From positions 1 to 8,489 of the forward strand of contig JALHML010000017.1 in assembly GCA_022844065.1 (NCBI GenBank): DNA of 8,489 nucleotides, written 5' to 3'. Positions 1 to 5,271 of this stretch are shown here, piece after piece. Source of the stretch: Minisyncoccota bacterium. Lineage in GTDB: Bacteria > Patescibacteriota > Minisyncoccia > Phycocordibacterales > Phycocordibacteraceae. The notes under the pieces were generated by a model that did no database searches, was not told the DNA's origin, and worked only from the letters and a program-made list of their open reading frames with translations. Each line of letters begins with the position of its first letter. The first letter of the stretch is position 1. The position numbers were made by a program, and so were the translations under genes.

Positions 1-1140
1 GCGACGTACCGCCTCCTTCACCTGGTCTCCAAGACCCTTCCCAGATACGTTCACGAGCACGTTCAATCCATGCTCCCTAAACGTTGAAGCAACAGCCTGT
101 GCGCCATCGATATTCGCTTCGGACGGCGTGCCAATGAAGATATCAGCAGGAGGAGCGAGTACGGGTAGGAGATTGTGTGTTCCCAGGAAGTCGGTGAGAG
201 TCTCGATACCTATAGCAAAGCCCACTGCAGGAACCGGTTCATCTCCGAACAATGCAACTAGGCCGTCATACCTGCCGCCGCCAAGAAGCGCTCTCGGATT
301 CTCTGGATTCGTATCGAAGACTTCGAAGATAAGACCGGTGTAATAGAGGAAGCCGCGAACAACCGTTGGGTCAAACACCACGTTATCCATGCCGCGCGCC
401 TCGAGGCTCTCAATAAGCGCCATGAATTGGCGATACACGGCGTCAACATTCTCGTCGCTTCGAGCTTCAATAAGTTCAAGCGGGTCAGTACCGTTCCTGC
501 GATACGCTCCGCGCGAAGACTCAAACTCCTCTACGGGCATCTTGTCCTTGCGGTCGATAAGCGCGAGATAGCTCGCTGCGTCCTCAACATTTAAAGAAAG
601 CGCACTCGCTGCTGCATTCATGAGTGCACGAGAGTTCATGCGTATGCGGAAGTCCTTGTTGGTTGCACCAAACGCACGGAGTATCTCGTACGCCATAACA
701 ACGGCTTCTCCCTCAGCCTTTGCTCCGTCGATACCAACGATATCAACGTCTGCCTGATAGAACTCGCGGGAACGGCCCTTTTGCGGACGCTCATACCGGA
801 ACCGGTTCCCAATGGAGAACCAGCGAAGAGGGAATACAAGCTCCCGACGACGTCCCGCTACCATACGCGCCAAGGTAGGCGTCATCTCAGGACGAAGCGT
901 TACGCGGCGGTCTCCGCGATCAACAAAGGTATAGGTCTGCTGGTTCACGATCTCTTCAGAGGTCTTGCTCTCGTAGAGTTCCGCACGCTCAAGCACCGAA
1001 GCCTGATACTCCTCGAAGCCTGATTTACGCAGCGTTGTGCGAATAACGTTGAATATCGCCTGAGCCTTGGACCAGTCCTCAGGATAATAGTCATGGACGC
1101 CCTTGTAGGGCTCTGTGGAGAGGGGTTGCTTGTCACTCAT
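1..1140 (-). CDS. hisS: Histidyl-tRNA synthetase, C-terminus cut by window edge
   Basis: Cytoplasmic class II aminoacyl-tRNA synthetase that charges tRNA-His with histidine using ATP. The reading frame is open for 380 codons from the ATG at 1140 down to base 1, where the window ends; bacterial HisRS is usually about 420 residues, so roughly the last 40 or more are missing. Visible marks: the N-terminal PYKGVHDYYP element (residues 11-20, GxxDxxP type), LRPEMT at 82-87, class II motif 2 FRYERPQKGRSREF (114-127), the histidine-specific RGFLYYTG (263-270) with its conserved Arg, and motif 3 with GGGRYDGL (287-294). From about residue 330 the anticodon-binding domain begins. The catalytic motifs argue against the paralogue HisZ. 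The start is set by an extended -10 ending 6 nt upstream and by the absence of any Shine-Dalgarno sequence, which suggests a leaderless mRNA. No frameshift is seen. Confidence 0.96.
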   Translation of the reverse strand, partial: MSDKQPLSTEPYKGVHDYYPEDWSKAQAIFNVIRTTLRKSGFEEYQASVLERAELYESKTSEEIVNQQTYTFVDRGDRRVTLRPEMTPTLARMVAGRRRELVFPLRWFSIGNRFRYERPQKGRSREFYQADVDIVGIDGAKAEGEAVVMAYEILRAFGATNKDFRIRMNSRALMNAAASALSLNVEDAASYLALIDRKDKMPVEEFESSRGAYRRNGTDPLELIEARSDENVDAVYRQFMALIESLEARGMDNVVFDPTVVRGFLYYTGLIFEVFDTNPENPRALLGGGRYDGLVALFGDEPVPAVGFAIGIETLTDFLGTHNLLPVLAPPADIFIGTPSEANIDGAQAVASTFREHGLNVLVNVSGKGLGDQVKEAVRR

Positions 1141-1146
1141 ACGTTC

Positions 1147-1155
1147 ATTCTAGCA
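1147..1155 (-). promoter_or_regulatory. Extended -10 promoter of hisS (leaderless)
   Basis: Read on the minus strand this is TGC followed by TAGAAT, an extended -10 element. It ends exactly 6 nt before the hisS ATG, so transcription should begin at or next to the A of the start codon. There is no convincing -35, and that region falls inside the terminator of the unit upstream. An extended -10 can compensate for this in sigma-70 promoters. Confidence 0.6.
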
Positions 1156-1159
1156 AATG

Positions 1160-1190
1160 AAAAGCCCTGCCGACACGGATGCCGGCAGGG
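1160..1190 (-). terminator. Intrinsic terminator of the small unit upstream of hisS
   Basis: An 8-bp stem (CCCTGCCG at 1165-1172 with CGGCAGGG at 1183-1190) encloses a 10-nt loop. Read on the minus strand it is followed by CTTTTC. It sits about 14 nt past the stop of the 57-codon ORF and just before the hisS promoter, so it ends the unit that starts near 1399. It could also act as an attenuator for read-through into hisS. Confidence 0.75.
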
Positions 1191-1203
1191 TCTTTGTTCA
1201 AGC

Positions 1204-1377
1204 TCAGGGTTGCGCCCACGCAATGGGTTTGAGCTCTTGTCCCTCGCCTGAGCGTACGAAGGACACTCGATGGAGAAGACGTTGGTAAAGGAACGTCTTC
1301 TGAACCGCTACAGGCTTCGAAAGGGAGATTTGCCAGACCTCCTGAAACCTAAGCGGCCATGAAGCTACACGAAACAT
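1204..1377 (-). CDS. Possible 57-residue protein in the structured transcript
   Basis: The ORF begins MFRVASWPLRFQEVWQ and ends in PIAWAQP with a TGA stop. AAGGAG lies 7 nt before the ATG, an ideal ribosome binding site, and promoter and terminator frame the ORF tightly. These points favour a real small protein gene. The predicted product has three tryptophans, is basic, and has no signal peptide, membrane helix or domain that I recognise. Against it, the same bases form several strong RNA helices, one of which would bury the start codon (P1, 1375-1380), so the ORF may be incidental to a structured RNA. No homologue is known to me. Confidence 0.45.
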   Translation of the reverse strand: MFRVASWPLRFQEVWQISLSKPVAVQKTFLYQRLLHRVSFVRSGEGQELKPIAWAQP

Positions 1378-1384
1378 CGATTCA

Positions 1385-1390
1385 CTCCTT
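1385..1390 (-). promoter_or_regulatory. Shine-Dalgarno site of the 57-codon ORF
   Basis: AAGGAG on the minus strand, 7 nt before the ATG at 1377. It is one of only three clear Shine-Dalgarno sites in the window and is the main support for translation of this small ORF. Confidence 0.55.
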
Positions 1391-1405
1391 GTTGCGTCTG
1401 TATGA

Positions 1406-1433
1406 ACTATACCAGAAAACGCCCTATTTGCAA
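1406..1433 (-). promoter_or_regulatory. Strong sigma-70 promoter of the small unit
   Basis: On the minus strand: TTGCAA (-35, 1428-1433), a 16-nt spacer, then TATAGT (-10, 1406-1411) preceded by TGG, an extended -10. Start of transcription is expected near 1399, giving about a 20-nt leader before the 57-codon ORF. The -35 lies 1 nt beyond the stop codon of the PH-domain gene. Confidence 0.7.
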
Positions 1434-1434
1434 T

Positions 1435-1986
1435 CTACACGCCCGTCTTGCTGTGGAGAGCAGCAATCTCAGACATGATGAGATCACGCATGCCGGTAGG
1501 ATCTTCGACTCCGTCCATAACGAAATCTTTAGACTCGGTGCCGGCGGTCTGGACGCGAACTGAGCCGTATCCCAAGAGATCAGCGAAAATACCATTCACT
1601 TCGGTTGTAACGTCCTGTACTCGAGAAAGAAGGAAGCTTGAAACCTCACGATTGAAAAACCCATGCTGCCTAATGCGCACGATACGCGCCGTGGTGATGA
1701 CCCAGTGGTTGAGGTAGTACTGCGTAAACGTATTGAAGGCACCAATCCACAAGAACACCCACCACAATCCAAGGAACAAACGGAACCACGGGTTCTCTGG
1801 TGTGAACTGTGCAAAGAGTGCTGCCGATTCCGGACTCGCGCTCGCGAGCTTAATAAGTAATCCCGGAATGAACGTCGGTAGCCAGGCGAGGAGAAGAAAC
1901 GGAATGAAGGAGACGATGAGCACGAACCAGTGCTTCCGCACCGTTCGCTTTACGCGCTCTCCTGCATCTAATTGGAATTCTTCCAT
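1435..1986 (-). CDS. PH-domain (bPH_2, DUF304/YdbS-like) membrane protein
   Basis: A 183-residue membrane protein of unknown role. Two hydrophobic helices (about residues 20-41 and 67-88) are followed by a cytoplasmic bacterial PH-like domain (about 89-165) with the family pattern: YYLNHWVITTARIVRIRQHG, then SRVQDV, then LLGYGSVRVQTAG. Proteins of this type occur singly or in pairs in many bacteria, and no general biochemical function is established. The ATG at 1986 is preferred because it lies 1 nt after the TGA of the upstream gene, a coupled arrangement. An in-frame ATG at 2013 would add nine residues, overlap the upstream gene and lacks a ribosome binding site. It is the last gene of the prmC operon. 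No terminator follows directly, so transcription may run into the small unit at 1399. Confidence 0.85.
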   Translation of the reverse strand: MEEFQLDAGERVKRTVRKHWFVLIVSFIPFLLLAWLPTFIPGLLIKLASASPESAALFAQFTPENPWFRLFLGLWWVFLWIGAFNTFTQYYLNHWVITTARIVRIRQHGFFNREVSSFLLSRVQDVTTEVNGIFADLLGYGSVRVQTAGTESKDFVMDGVEDPTGMRDLIMSEIAALHSKTGV

Positions 1987-1987
1987 A

Positions 1988-2230
1988 TCAGCCAGTGAAG
2001 CCGCTAACGGCATAGAGTGACAAAAATCCAGACACTACCACATGCGTGATGAGTGCCGGGATCGCAACTGAGGACCGGTGTCCGTATCTAAGCCAATGGT
2101 ACGCCGTGATCAGGGTATAGAGCGCCCACAGAATGAAAAGGAGAGCGAAGACCACAGAGACAGCCTGTTCAACGTTCACGTATTGAAGAAATGCCGGTGC
2201 GGCAAAGGGAACGAGGGGCTCTGGCTGCAT
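1988..2230 (-). CDS. Small two-helix membrane protein, unknown function
   Basis: Eighty residues, nearly all hydrophobic. One membrane segment lies at about residues 22-45 and a second at about 57-78, joined by a short basic loop (YHWLRYGHRSS). No motif is recognised. The ATG at 2230 overlaps the prmC stop as TAATG, pointing to translation by re-initiation; an alternative ATG seven codons earlier lies inside prmC and is less likely. Its TGA is 1 nt before the start of the PH-domain gene. The close packing suggests that it and the PH-domain protein are made together and may associate in the membrane, but that is inference. Confidence 0.75.
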   Translation of the reverse strand: MQPEPLVPFAAPAFLQYVNVEQAVSVVFALLFILWALYTLITAYHWLRYGHRSSVAIPALITHVVVSGFLSLYAVSGFTG

Positions 2231-3003
2231 TACGAATAGTATCCCACGCACACTCGGGGCCTGCCATACACGTCATTGCGTATCGTAGCCTCCTTGGCGC
2301 CATGTGTGAGAAGTAGTTCCCTCGCTTCTTCGATGTTGTCGATATCACATTCCATCCACAACTCGCCCTCGTTCTCGAGTCTCTCCGGTGCCTCAGCGGC
2401 AATCCTGCGGATTAAATCGAGTCCGTCGTTTCCGGCGTAGAGCGCAACCTTAGGTTCAAAGTCGGTAACACTTGCGTCGAGTGCGCGCGTCTCAGGCACA
2501 TAGGGCGGGTTCGTTGCAATAACGTCAAAGCGCTGATCTTTCGGGAAGGTGTCGAACAAATCGCCGATATGAACGGTAGCGCGGGATACGTCGAGACCGT
2601 TTTTCTCAATGTTCCTTCGGATTAGTGCTGCGTGTTCTGGTTCGAGCTCGCTGAAGCGAACACGCGCAGCCGGGAAGCGTGCGAGTACCGAGAGTCCTAT
2701 AGCCCCAGACCCTGCGCACAGATCAAGGAACGTGAACGGCTTGTTTCCAAACTTCTCTGTAAGGCGTGTGTGGAGATCCTCCGTCCAGCTCTCAGTCTCC
2801 GGGCGCGGAATAAGCGGACGGGAATCGAGAGAAATCCGTAGTCCTAGGAAGGGAATCCACCCGATAACATATGCCAAAGGTTCTCCGGCTGCGAGCCGGG
2901 CCAGGTCCTCTGAGAGATCTGCCTCAGGGTTGTCGTTGTATTTATCCCGCAAAAGCAGGGTCTTTTCCTGCGTGGATACCGGCACCTCAGGAGCTATTGA
3001 CAT
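2230..3003 (-). CDS. prmC: Peptide chain release factor N5-glutamine methyltransferase
   Basis: Cytoplasmic SAM-dependent enzyme that methylates the Gln of the GGQ motif in release factors RF1 and RF2. Visible marks: GEPLAYVIG (40-48), IPRPETE (65-71), SAM-binding motif DLCAGSGAIGL (94-104), catalytic NPPY (165-168) in TNPPYVPE, FEPKVALYAG (182-191) and the C-terminal YGRPR (246-250). At 257 residues it is shorter than the usual 275-290. The shortfall is in the N-terminal helical domain, where GEP begins at residue 40 rather than near 67 as in E. coli. The segment that normally reads LLLEHG is LWMECD (215-220). The ATG at 3003 is supported by a -10 element 5 nt upstream and no Shine-Dalgarno sequence. 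It is first in a three-gene operon. No prfA is present in the window. Confidence 0.93.
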   Translation of the reverse strand: MSIAPEVPVSTQEKTLLLRDKYNDNPEADLSEDLARLAAGEPLAYVIGWIPFLGLRISLDSRPLIPRPETESWTEDLHTRLTEKFGNKPFTFLDLCAGSGAIGLSVLARFPAARVRFSELEPEHAALIRRNIEKNGLDVSRATVHIGDLFDTFPKDQRFDVIATNPPYVPETRALDASVTDFEPKVALYAGNDGLDLIRRIAAEAPERLENEGELWMECDIDNIEEARELLLTHGAKEATIRNDVYGRPRVCVGYYS

Positions 3004-3025
3004 ATTAAGATATATGGTGTATTGT
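2997..3025 (+). promoter_or_regulatory. Sigma-70 promoter with consensus -35 for the 104-residue ORF
   Basis: TTGACA (2997-3002, perfect consensus), a 17-nt spacer, then TATTGT (3020-3025). The predicted start of transcription falls at or one base before the ATG at 3033, so the mRNA should be leaderless. The -35 overlaps the prmC start codon on the other strand, so the two promoters must compete or be co-regulated. Confidence 0.7.
3009..3014 (-). promoter_or_regulatory. -10 element of the prmC operon (leaderless)
   Basis: TATATC on the minus strand, 5 nt before the prmC ATG; no Shine-Dalgarno sequence lies between. No good -35 is seen at the expected place, which falls on the start of the divergent ORF. 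Transcription probably begins at the start codon. Confidence 0.45.
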
Positions 3026-3032
3026 TAAATCT

Positions 3033-3347
3033 ATGGAAACGACAACTAAGAAGATAGCTCCACAGGTAGTGCGCGAGCGTCTCTGTAAGGATGTTAACGC
3101 GATTCTGTCGATCTGTATTCAGCATTTTGACGATGCGCACCGACTTGAACAGGAAGACTGTTTTGATGTCGATGCGGTTATTGCTGGTCGTTCAGTACCT
3201 AACGACAGCATCTATGCTCGCCGTGTGACCCCAGCAGTCTATGCGCGCTCCGCGGAACGCAATGCGACCGCACCCTCAACGCTTACGGTTCCTCAGAAGG
3301 GATACTTCATCCCAAACCTAACAGCATCCCGCTTCTCGTTCGCGTAA
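3033..3347 (+). CDS. Orphan small protein, 104 residues
   Basis: No family recognised. The first half (residues 1-50) is charged and could form helices, with two cysteines (18 and 28) and an acidic stretch LEQEDCFDVDAV. The second half is rich in Ala, Ser, Thr and Pro and ends in NLTASRFSFA, which looks poorly ordered. There is no signal peptide or membrane helix. It is probably a real gene: it has a consensus promoter placed exactly for a leaderless start and a perfect terminator 13 nt after its stop, making a single-gene unit. It diverges from prmC, but no functional link can be drawn from that. Confidence 0.7.
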   Translation: METTTKKIAPQVVRERLCKDVNAILSICIQHFDDAHRLEQEDCFDVDAVIAGRSVPNDSIYARRVTPAVYARSAERNATAPSTLTVPQKGYFIPNLTASRFSFA

Positions 3348-3360
3348 CGAGTATCTCTGG

Positions 3361-3389
3361 AAAAGCGCCGCTCTCTGAGCGGCGCTTTT
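3361..3389 (+). terminator. Intrinsic terminator after the 104-residue ORF
   Basis: A perfect 12-bp inverted repeat (3361-3372 with 3378-3389), loop CTCTG, GC-rich core with A and T tails. It begins 13 nt after the stop codon and separates this gene from the next one on the same strand. Confidence 0.9.
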
Positions 3390-3393
3390 CGTA

Positions 3394-3402
3394 TGGTATG
3401 CT
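3394..3402 (+). promoter_or_regulatory. Extended -10 promoter of the DUF1360 gene (leaderless)
   Basis: TGG followed by TATGCT, ending 7 nt before the ATG at 3410. It begins just after the upstream terminator. No -35 is evident. It places the start of transcription at the ATG of codon 5 of the longest frame and so decides the start. Confidence 0.6.
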
Positions 3403-3409
3403 CGCCCGT

Positions 3410-3850
3410 ATGAAAGCACTCTGGAACATCATCTTCTCTCTGTTCTTCCTCGGATTAGTTGCGCTTAGTTATATGTATCTCTCAGGTCGGGGTCTTCTTA
3501 CCACCTCTATCCCGTGGACAGACCTGATTCTGCTCTCGCTCGCTACATTCCGTCTCGTTCGTCTCTTTACGTATGACCACATAACCGAGTTCCTGCGCGA
3601 TGCGGTCTCTTCCGCGCGTGAGGGAACCTTCCTTGGGACCATTAAGGATTTGCTTGGATGCCCATGGTGCACGGGTGTCTGGTTCGCATTCCTCGCATAT
3701 GTTGGATACAGCGCGAGTCCTCAGGTCATCATGCCGCTAGTGCTCATACTTGCCATTGCGGCCCTCGCATCGTTCTTCCAGGTGTTTTCAAACCTTGTTG
3801 GCTGGAACGCGGAAGACAAGAAGATAGACGTGACACACAAGAAAGACTAA
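3410..3850 (+). CDS. DUF1360-family membrane protein
   Basis: A 146-residue membrane protein. Predicted helices lie at about residues 5-24, 37-50, 88-102 and 108-128. Between the second and third is the family signature: ATFRLVRLFTYDHITEFLR (45-63), then LLGCPWCTGVW (81-91) with the paired cysteines 84 and 87. The family includes the Bacillus spore-coat-associated YjcA, but members occur in many non-sporulating bacteria and their activity is not known. The C-terminal tail is short and strongly charged (EDKKIDVTHKKD). The start at 3410 is preferred over the in-frame ATG at 3398, because the latter lies inside the extended -10. The gene is a single unit with terminators on both sides. Confidence 0.88.
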   Translation: MKALWNIIFSLFFLGLVALSYMYLSGRGLLTTSIPWTDLILLSLATFRLVRLFTYDHITEFLRDAVSSAREGTFLGTIKDLLGCPWCTGVWFAFLAYVGYSASPQVIMPLVLILAIAALASFFQVFSNLVGWNAEDKKIDVTHKKD

Positions 3851-3886
3851 ATAATAAAAGCCCCTCCTAAGAGGGGCTTTTATTAT
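3851..3886. terminator. Bidirectional terminator between convergent genes
   Basis: A perfect 16-bp inverted repeat (3851-3866 with 3871-3886) with loop CTAA. The GC-rich core is CCCCTC/GAGGGG, flanked by A-rich and T-rich arms, so either strand ends in a U-tract. It starts immediately after the DUF1360 stop codon and ends 11 nt before the stop of the convergent RRM gene, serving both. Confidence 0.93.
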
Positions 3887-3897
3887 GAGGTCAGCTA

Positions 3898-4266
3898 TTA
3901 GTAGCCGCCCTGGTAGCCTCCGCGATCGCCGCCGCCGAAACCGCCTCCGCGATTTCCGCCGCGGTCACCGCCACGGTTGCCGCCGCCGAATCCACCCTCA
4001 CGAGGAGGACGGTCGCCTTGTGGGCGCGCCATGGAAACGGAGAGCATACGCCCGTCCATCTCCTTGCCATCCCAACGGTCGATAGCAGCCTGGCCTTCGG
4101 CCTCGGATGCCATCTCGACGAAGCCGAATCCGCGGGAGCGGCCGGTCATACGATCGCTGATAATGCTTGCGGATGTAACCGAACCTGCTTCCTCGAAAGC
4201 GGTGCGGAGCTCATCCTCGGTCGTGCGGTATGGGATACCGCCGACATATAGTTTGCATGTTGCCAT
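3898..4266 (-). CDS. Glycine-rich RRM RNA-binding protein
   Basis: A 122-residue single-RRM protein resembling the Rbp proteins of cyanobacteria and other bacteria, often linked to cold response and RNA chaperoning. The RRM spans residues 4-80, with RNP2 LYVGGI (6-11) and RNP1 RGFGFVEM (45-52); Tyr7, Phe47 and Phe49 are the expected RNA-stacking residues. Residues 91-122 form a tail of Gly, Arg, Asp and Asn with RGG-like repeats, ending GGYQGGY. The ATG at 4266 is chosen because the RRM begins at once; the open frame continues 59 codons upstream but reads like non-coding leader. No strong Shine-Dalgarno site is seen. A promoter about 77 nt upstream would give a leader of about 70 nt that can fold, a layout familiar from cold-shock genes. 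It diverges from the 253-residue orphan. Confidence 0.93.
   Translation of the reverse strand: MATCKLYVGGIPYRTTEDELRTAFEEAGSVTSASIISDRMTGRSRGFGFVEMASEAEGQAAIDRWDGKEMDGRMLSVSMARPQGDRPPREGGFGGGNRGGDRGGNRGGGFGGGDRGGYQGGY
3901..3993 (-). repeat. Gly-rich (RGG-like) repeat-coding tail
   Basis: Low-complexity GGN codons encode the glycine-rich tail of the RRM protein, with repeated GGG-N/D-RGG units. This is an internal coding repeat, likely to vary in length between strains, not a mobile repeat. Confidence 0.75.
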
Positions 4267-4336
4267 GTGGCTTTTGGATACCTGGATAACCTCGCTGATG
4301 CCGAACGCTAGGAGCAATTTGGAGTTTCGGCGAGTT
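4267..4336 (-). promoter_or_regulatory. Structured 5' leader of the RRM gene
   Basis: About 70 nt between the predicted start of transcription and the ATG. Complementary blocks (GCCGAA with TTCGGC, and ATAAC-TCGC with GCGA-GTTAT) would let most of the leader fold into one long interrupted stem. A temperature- or protein-responsive leader is possible by analogy with cold-shock genes, but that is inference. Confidence 0.35.
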
Positions 4337-4342
4337 ATTCGC

Positions 4343-4371
4343 AGTATGCGACAAATAGCCCTAAAACGCAA
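4343..4371 (-). promoter_or_regulatory. Probable sigma-70 promoter of the RRM gene
   Basis: On the minus strand: TTGCGT (4366-4371), a 17-nt spacer, then CATACT (4343-4348). The match to consensus is moderate, and the start of transcription would be near 4336. Confidence 0.45.
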
Positions 4372-4411
4372 TGAATCTATGGCCAGAAAGGGGATAAGGG
4401 AAGTAGGATAT

Positions 4412-4439
4412 TTGAAAAAGATAGTAAATGTGTTATGCT
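4412..4439 (+). promoter_or_regulatory. Sigma-70 promoter of the 253-residue orphan
   Basis: TTGAAA (4412-4417), a 16-nt spacer, then TATGCT (4434-4439) preceded by TGT as an extended -10. Start of transcription is expected near 4446, giving a leader of about 57 nt. Confidence 0.65.
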
Positions 4440-4449
4440 GCAAGCAGAC

Positions 4450-4467
4450 ACCTCTTTAGCGAGAGGT
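4450..4467 (+). other. Leader hairpin before the 253-residue orphan
   Basis: ACCTCT (4450-4455) and AGAGGT (4462-4467) form a perfect 6-bp stem with a 6-nt loop at the very 5' end of the predicted mRNA. It could protect the 5' end or act in regulation. The run after it (TTTGAATCG) is too short in T to call it a terminator. Confidence 0.45.
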
Positions 4468-4490
4468 TTGAATCGTTCTTCTTTTGCACT

Positions 4491-4494
4491 GGAG
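4491..4494 (+). promoter_or_regulatory. Shine-Dalgarno site deciding the start at 4503
   Basis: GGAG, 8 nt before the ATG at 4503. It favours this start over the upstream in-frame ATG at 4428. Confidence 0.6.
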
Positions 4495-4502
4495 CAATCA
4501 TA

Positions 4503-5264
4503 ATGACATCACAATCCGCACGCGCGGGAATAGCCCAACGGGCCCGCAAAGAGCGGATCAGTTACCCTTTGAGCTATGGTTCCAAGGACTTACAACGGCA
4601 GATCAAGATCCTCTGTGATCATTGGCCCGAAATCAATCCTGAACCCGCACTAAACGTAGCGAAGAGTATCGATTCTAATCCGGAAGATCCGGATTGGCTC
4701 GAAGCACCGTTCTGCATCGTTAATCCCGATTTCTTCGGGACCCATGCCAAGGCCGTGGAAACAACGCTCGATGCCCTTATTACGGCTCGTGCAGAGCTCC
4801 GTACTTCGGTCGAAGACCGGTTGAGGGGCATTCACGTACGCGGAAGGGAGCTTGAATCCTGCCTACGACCCTCAGCACGAACGGCTGAATTCCATGAACG
4901 CCTTCGTATTGAGCAGCCGGGTGATCTCTGGATCGTGTACGGTCAATTTGGCTGGCACCATCGTGGAAGATCGCCCGCTGAGGTACGGCGAGAGTATCTC
5001 GCCAGCGAGTACGGCTTTGGGTTGCTTGAAGCGTCCTGCATGCTGCTTACGCACCGGAGACGGTTTGTGAACAGTAGGTCGCTTCAGATCGAGTGTGTCG
5101 GTGATGAGTTTCGTCCAAGTTTTTCGGACAAGTTCACCGACGTGCCGTTCATGCAGGTTGTTGCAAAAGGGAAATGGTGCGTCGACTTGTCTGTTGACGT
5201 GTGCATAGAAACCGTGTCGGCGGCCCATGCTGGTTCCGTGACGGGAATTCTCCCCAAGATCTAA
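4503..5264 (+). CDS. Orphan protein, 253 residues, possibly a CPR-specific family
   Basis: Function unknown. The N-terminus is basic and without a signal peptide. Residues 82-125 look helical, then a conserved-looking core follows: GDLWIVYGQFGWHHRGRS (140-157), AEVRREYLASEYGFGLLE (159-176) and CMLLTHRRR (179-187). The C-terminal part is mixed strand-like sequence (CVGDEFRPSF, GKWCVDLSVDVC). The GDLW-QFG-HRGRS-CMLLTH pattern resembles hypothetical proteins I recall as common in Parcubacteria genomes, with no known activity; I could not search this. The ATG at 4503 is chosen because GGAG lies 8 nt before it (4491-4494) and a promoter lies upstream. The longer frame from 4428 would begin inside that promoter. 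It has its own terminator. Confidence 0.85.
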   Translation: MTSQSARAGIAQRARKERISYPLSYGSKDLQRQIKILCDHWPEINPEPALNVAKSIDSNPEDPDWLEAPFCIVNPDFFGTHAKAVETTLDALITARAELRTSVEDRLRGIHVRGRELESCLRPSARTAEFHERLRIEQPGDLWIVYGQFGWHHRGRSPAEVRREYLASEYGFGLLEASCMLLTHRRRFVNSRSLQIECVGDEFRPSFSDKFTDVPFMQVVAKGKWCVDLSVDVCIETVSAAHAGSVTGILPKI

Positions 5265-5271
5265 GAGTCCA

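Larger units (their letters stand above)
1160..1399 (-). ncRNA. Candidate structured RNA, about 240 nt, class unknown
   Basis: The stretch between a strong promoter and an intrinsic terminator can fold into nested helices. P1 pairs 1375-1380 with 1267-1272 and closes a three-way junction. P2 pairs 1348-1356 with 1305-1314 (one bulge) and encloses hairpin P2a (1337-1342 with 1324-1329). P3 is a perfect 10-bp stem, 1292-1301 with 1274-1283, with an 8-nt loop. P4 is a 9-bp stem, 1257-1265 with 1238-1246, with a 10-nt loop. P5 pairs 1230-1235 with 1201-1206 around an inner TTGCG/CGCAA stem (1210-1214 with 1219-1223). P2, P2a and P4 each contain a G-U pair that works only in the minus-strand RNA. 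I saw no hallmark of tmRNA, RNase P, SRP RNA or T-box. It may instead be the mRNA of the 57-residue ORF it overlaps, or both. Pairings were found by eye. Confidence 0.5.

Noticed and set aside
1..1140. HisZ (regulatory paralogue) instead of HisS
   Set aside because: Motif 2 arginines and the RGFLYYTG element needed for catalysis are present.
1160..1399. T-box riboswitch or histidine attenuator controlling hisS
   Set aside because: The T-box consensus (AGGGUGGNACCGCG) is not visible, the small ORF has only one His codon, and hisS has its own promoter after the terminator. Attenuation in general is not excluded.
2609..3028. 139-codon plus-strand ORF opposite prmC
   Set aside because: It is antisense to conserved PrmC motifs, with no ribosome binding site or recognisable domain.
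4267..4443. 59-codon upstream extension of the RRM protein
   Set aside because: The RRM fold starts right after the ATG at 4266, and the extension contains the likely promoter and a foldable leader and reads like non-coding sequence.
3977..4459. 160-codon plus-strand ORF opposite the RRM gene
   Set aside because: It is antisense to a clear RRM and glycine-rich repeat; the lack of stops is a by-product of the GC-rich repeat.
4428..4502. 25-codon upstream extension of the 253-residue orphan
   Set aside because: That ATG lies inside the promoter (-10 at 4434-4439), while the ATG at 4503 has a Shine-Dalgarno site.
4872..5228. 118-codon minus-strand ORF opposite the 253-residue orphan
   Set aside because: It has no promoter, ribosome binding site or known domain; the plus frame has all three signals of a gene unit.
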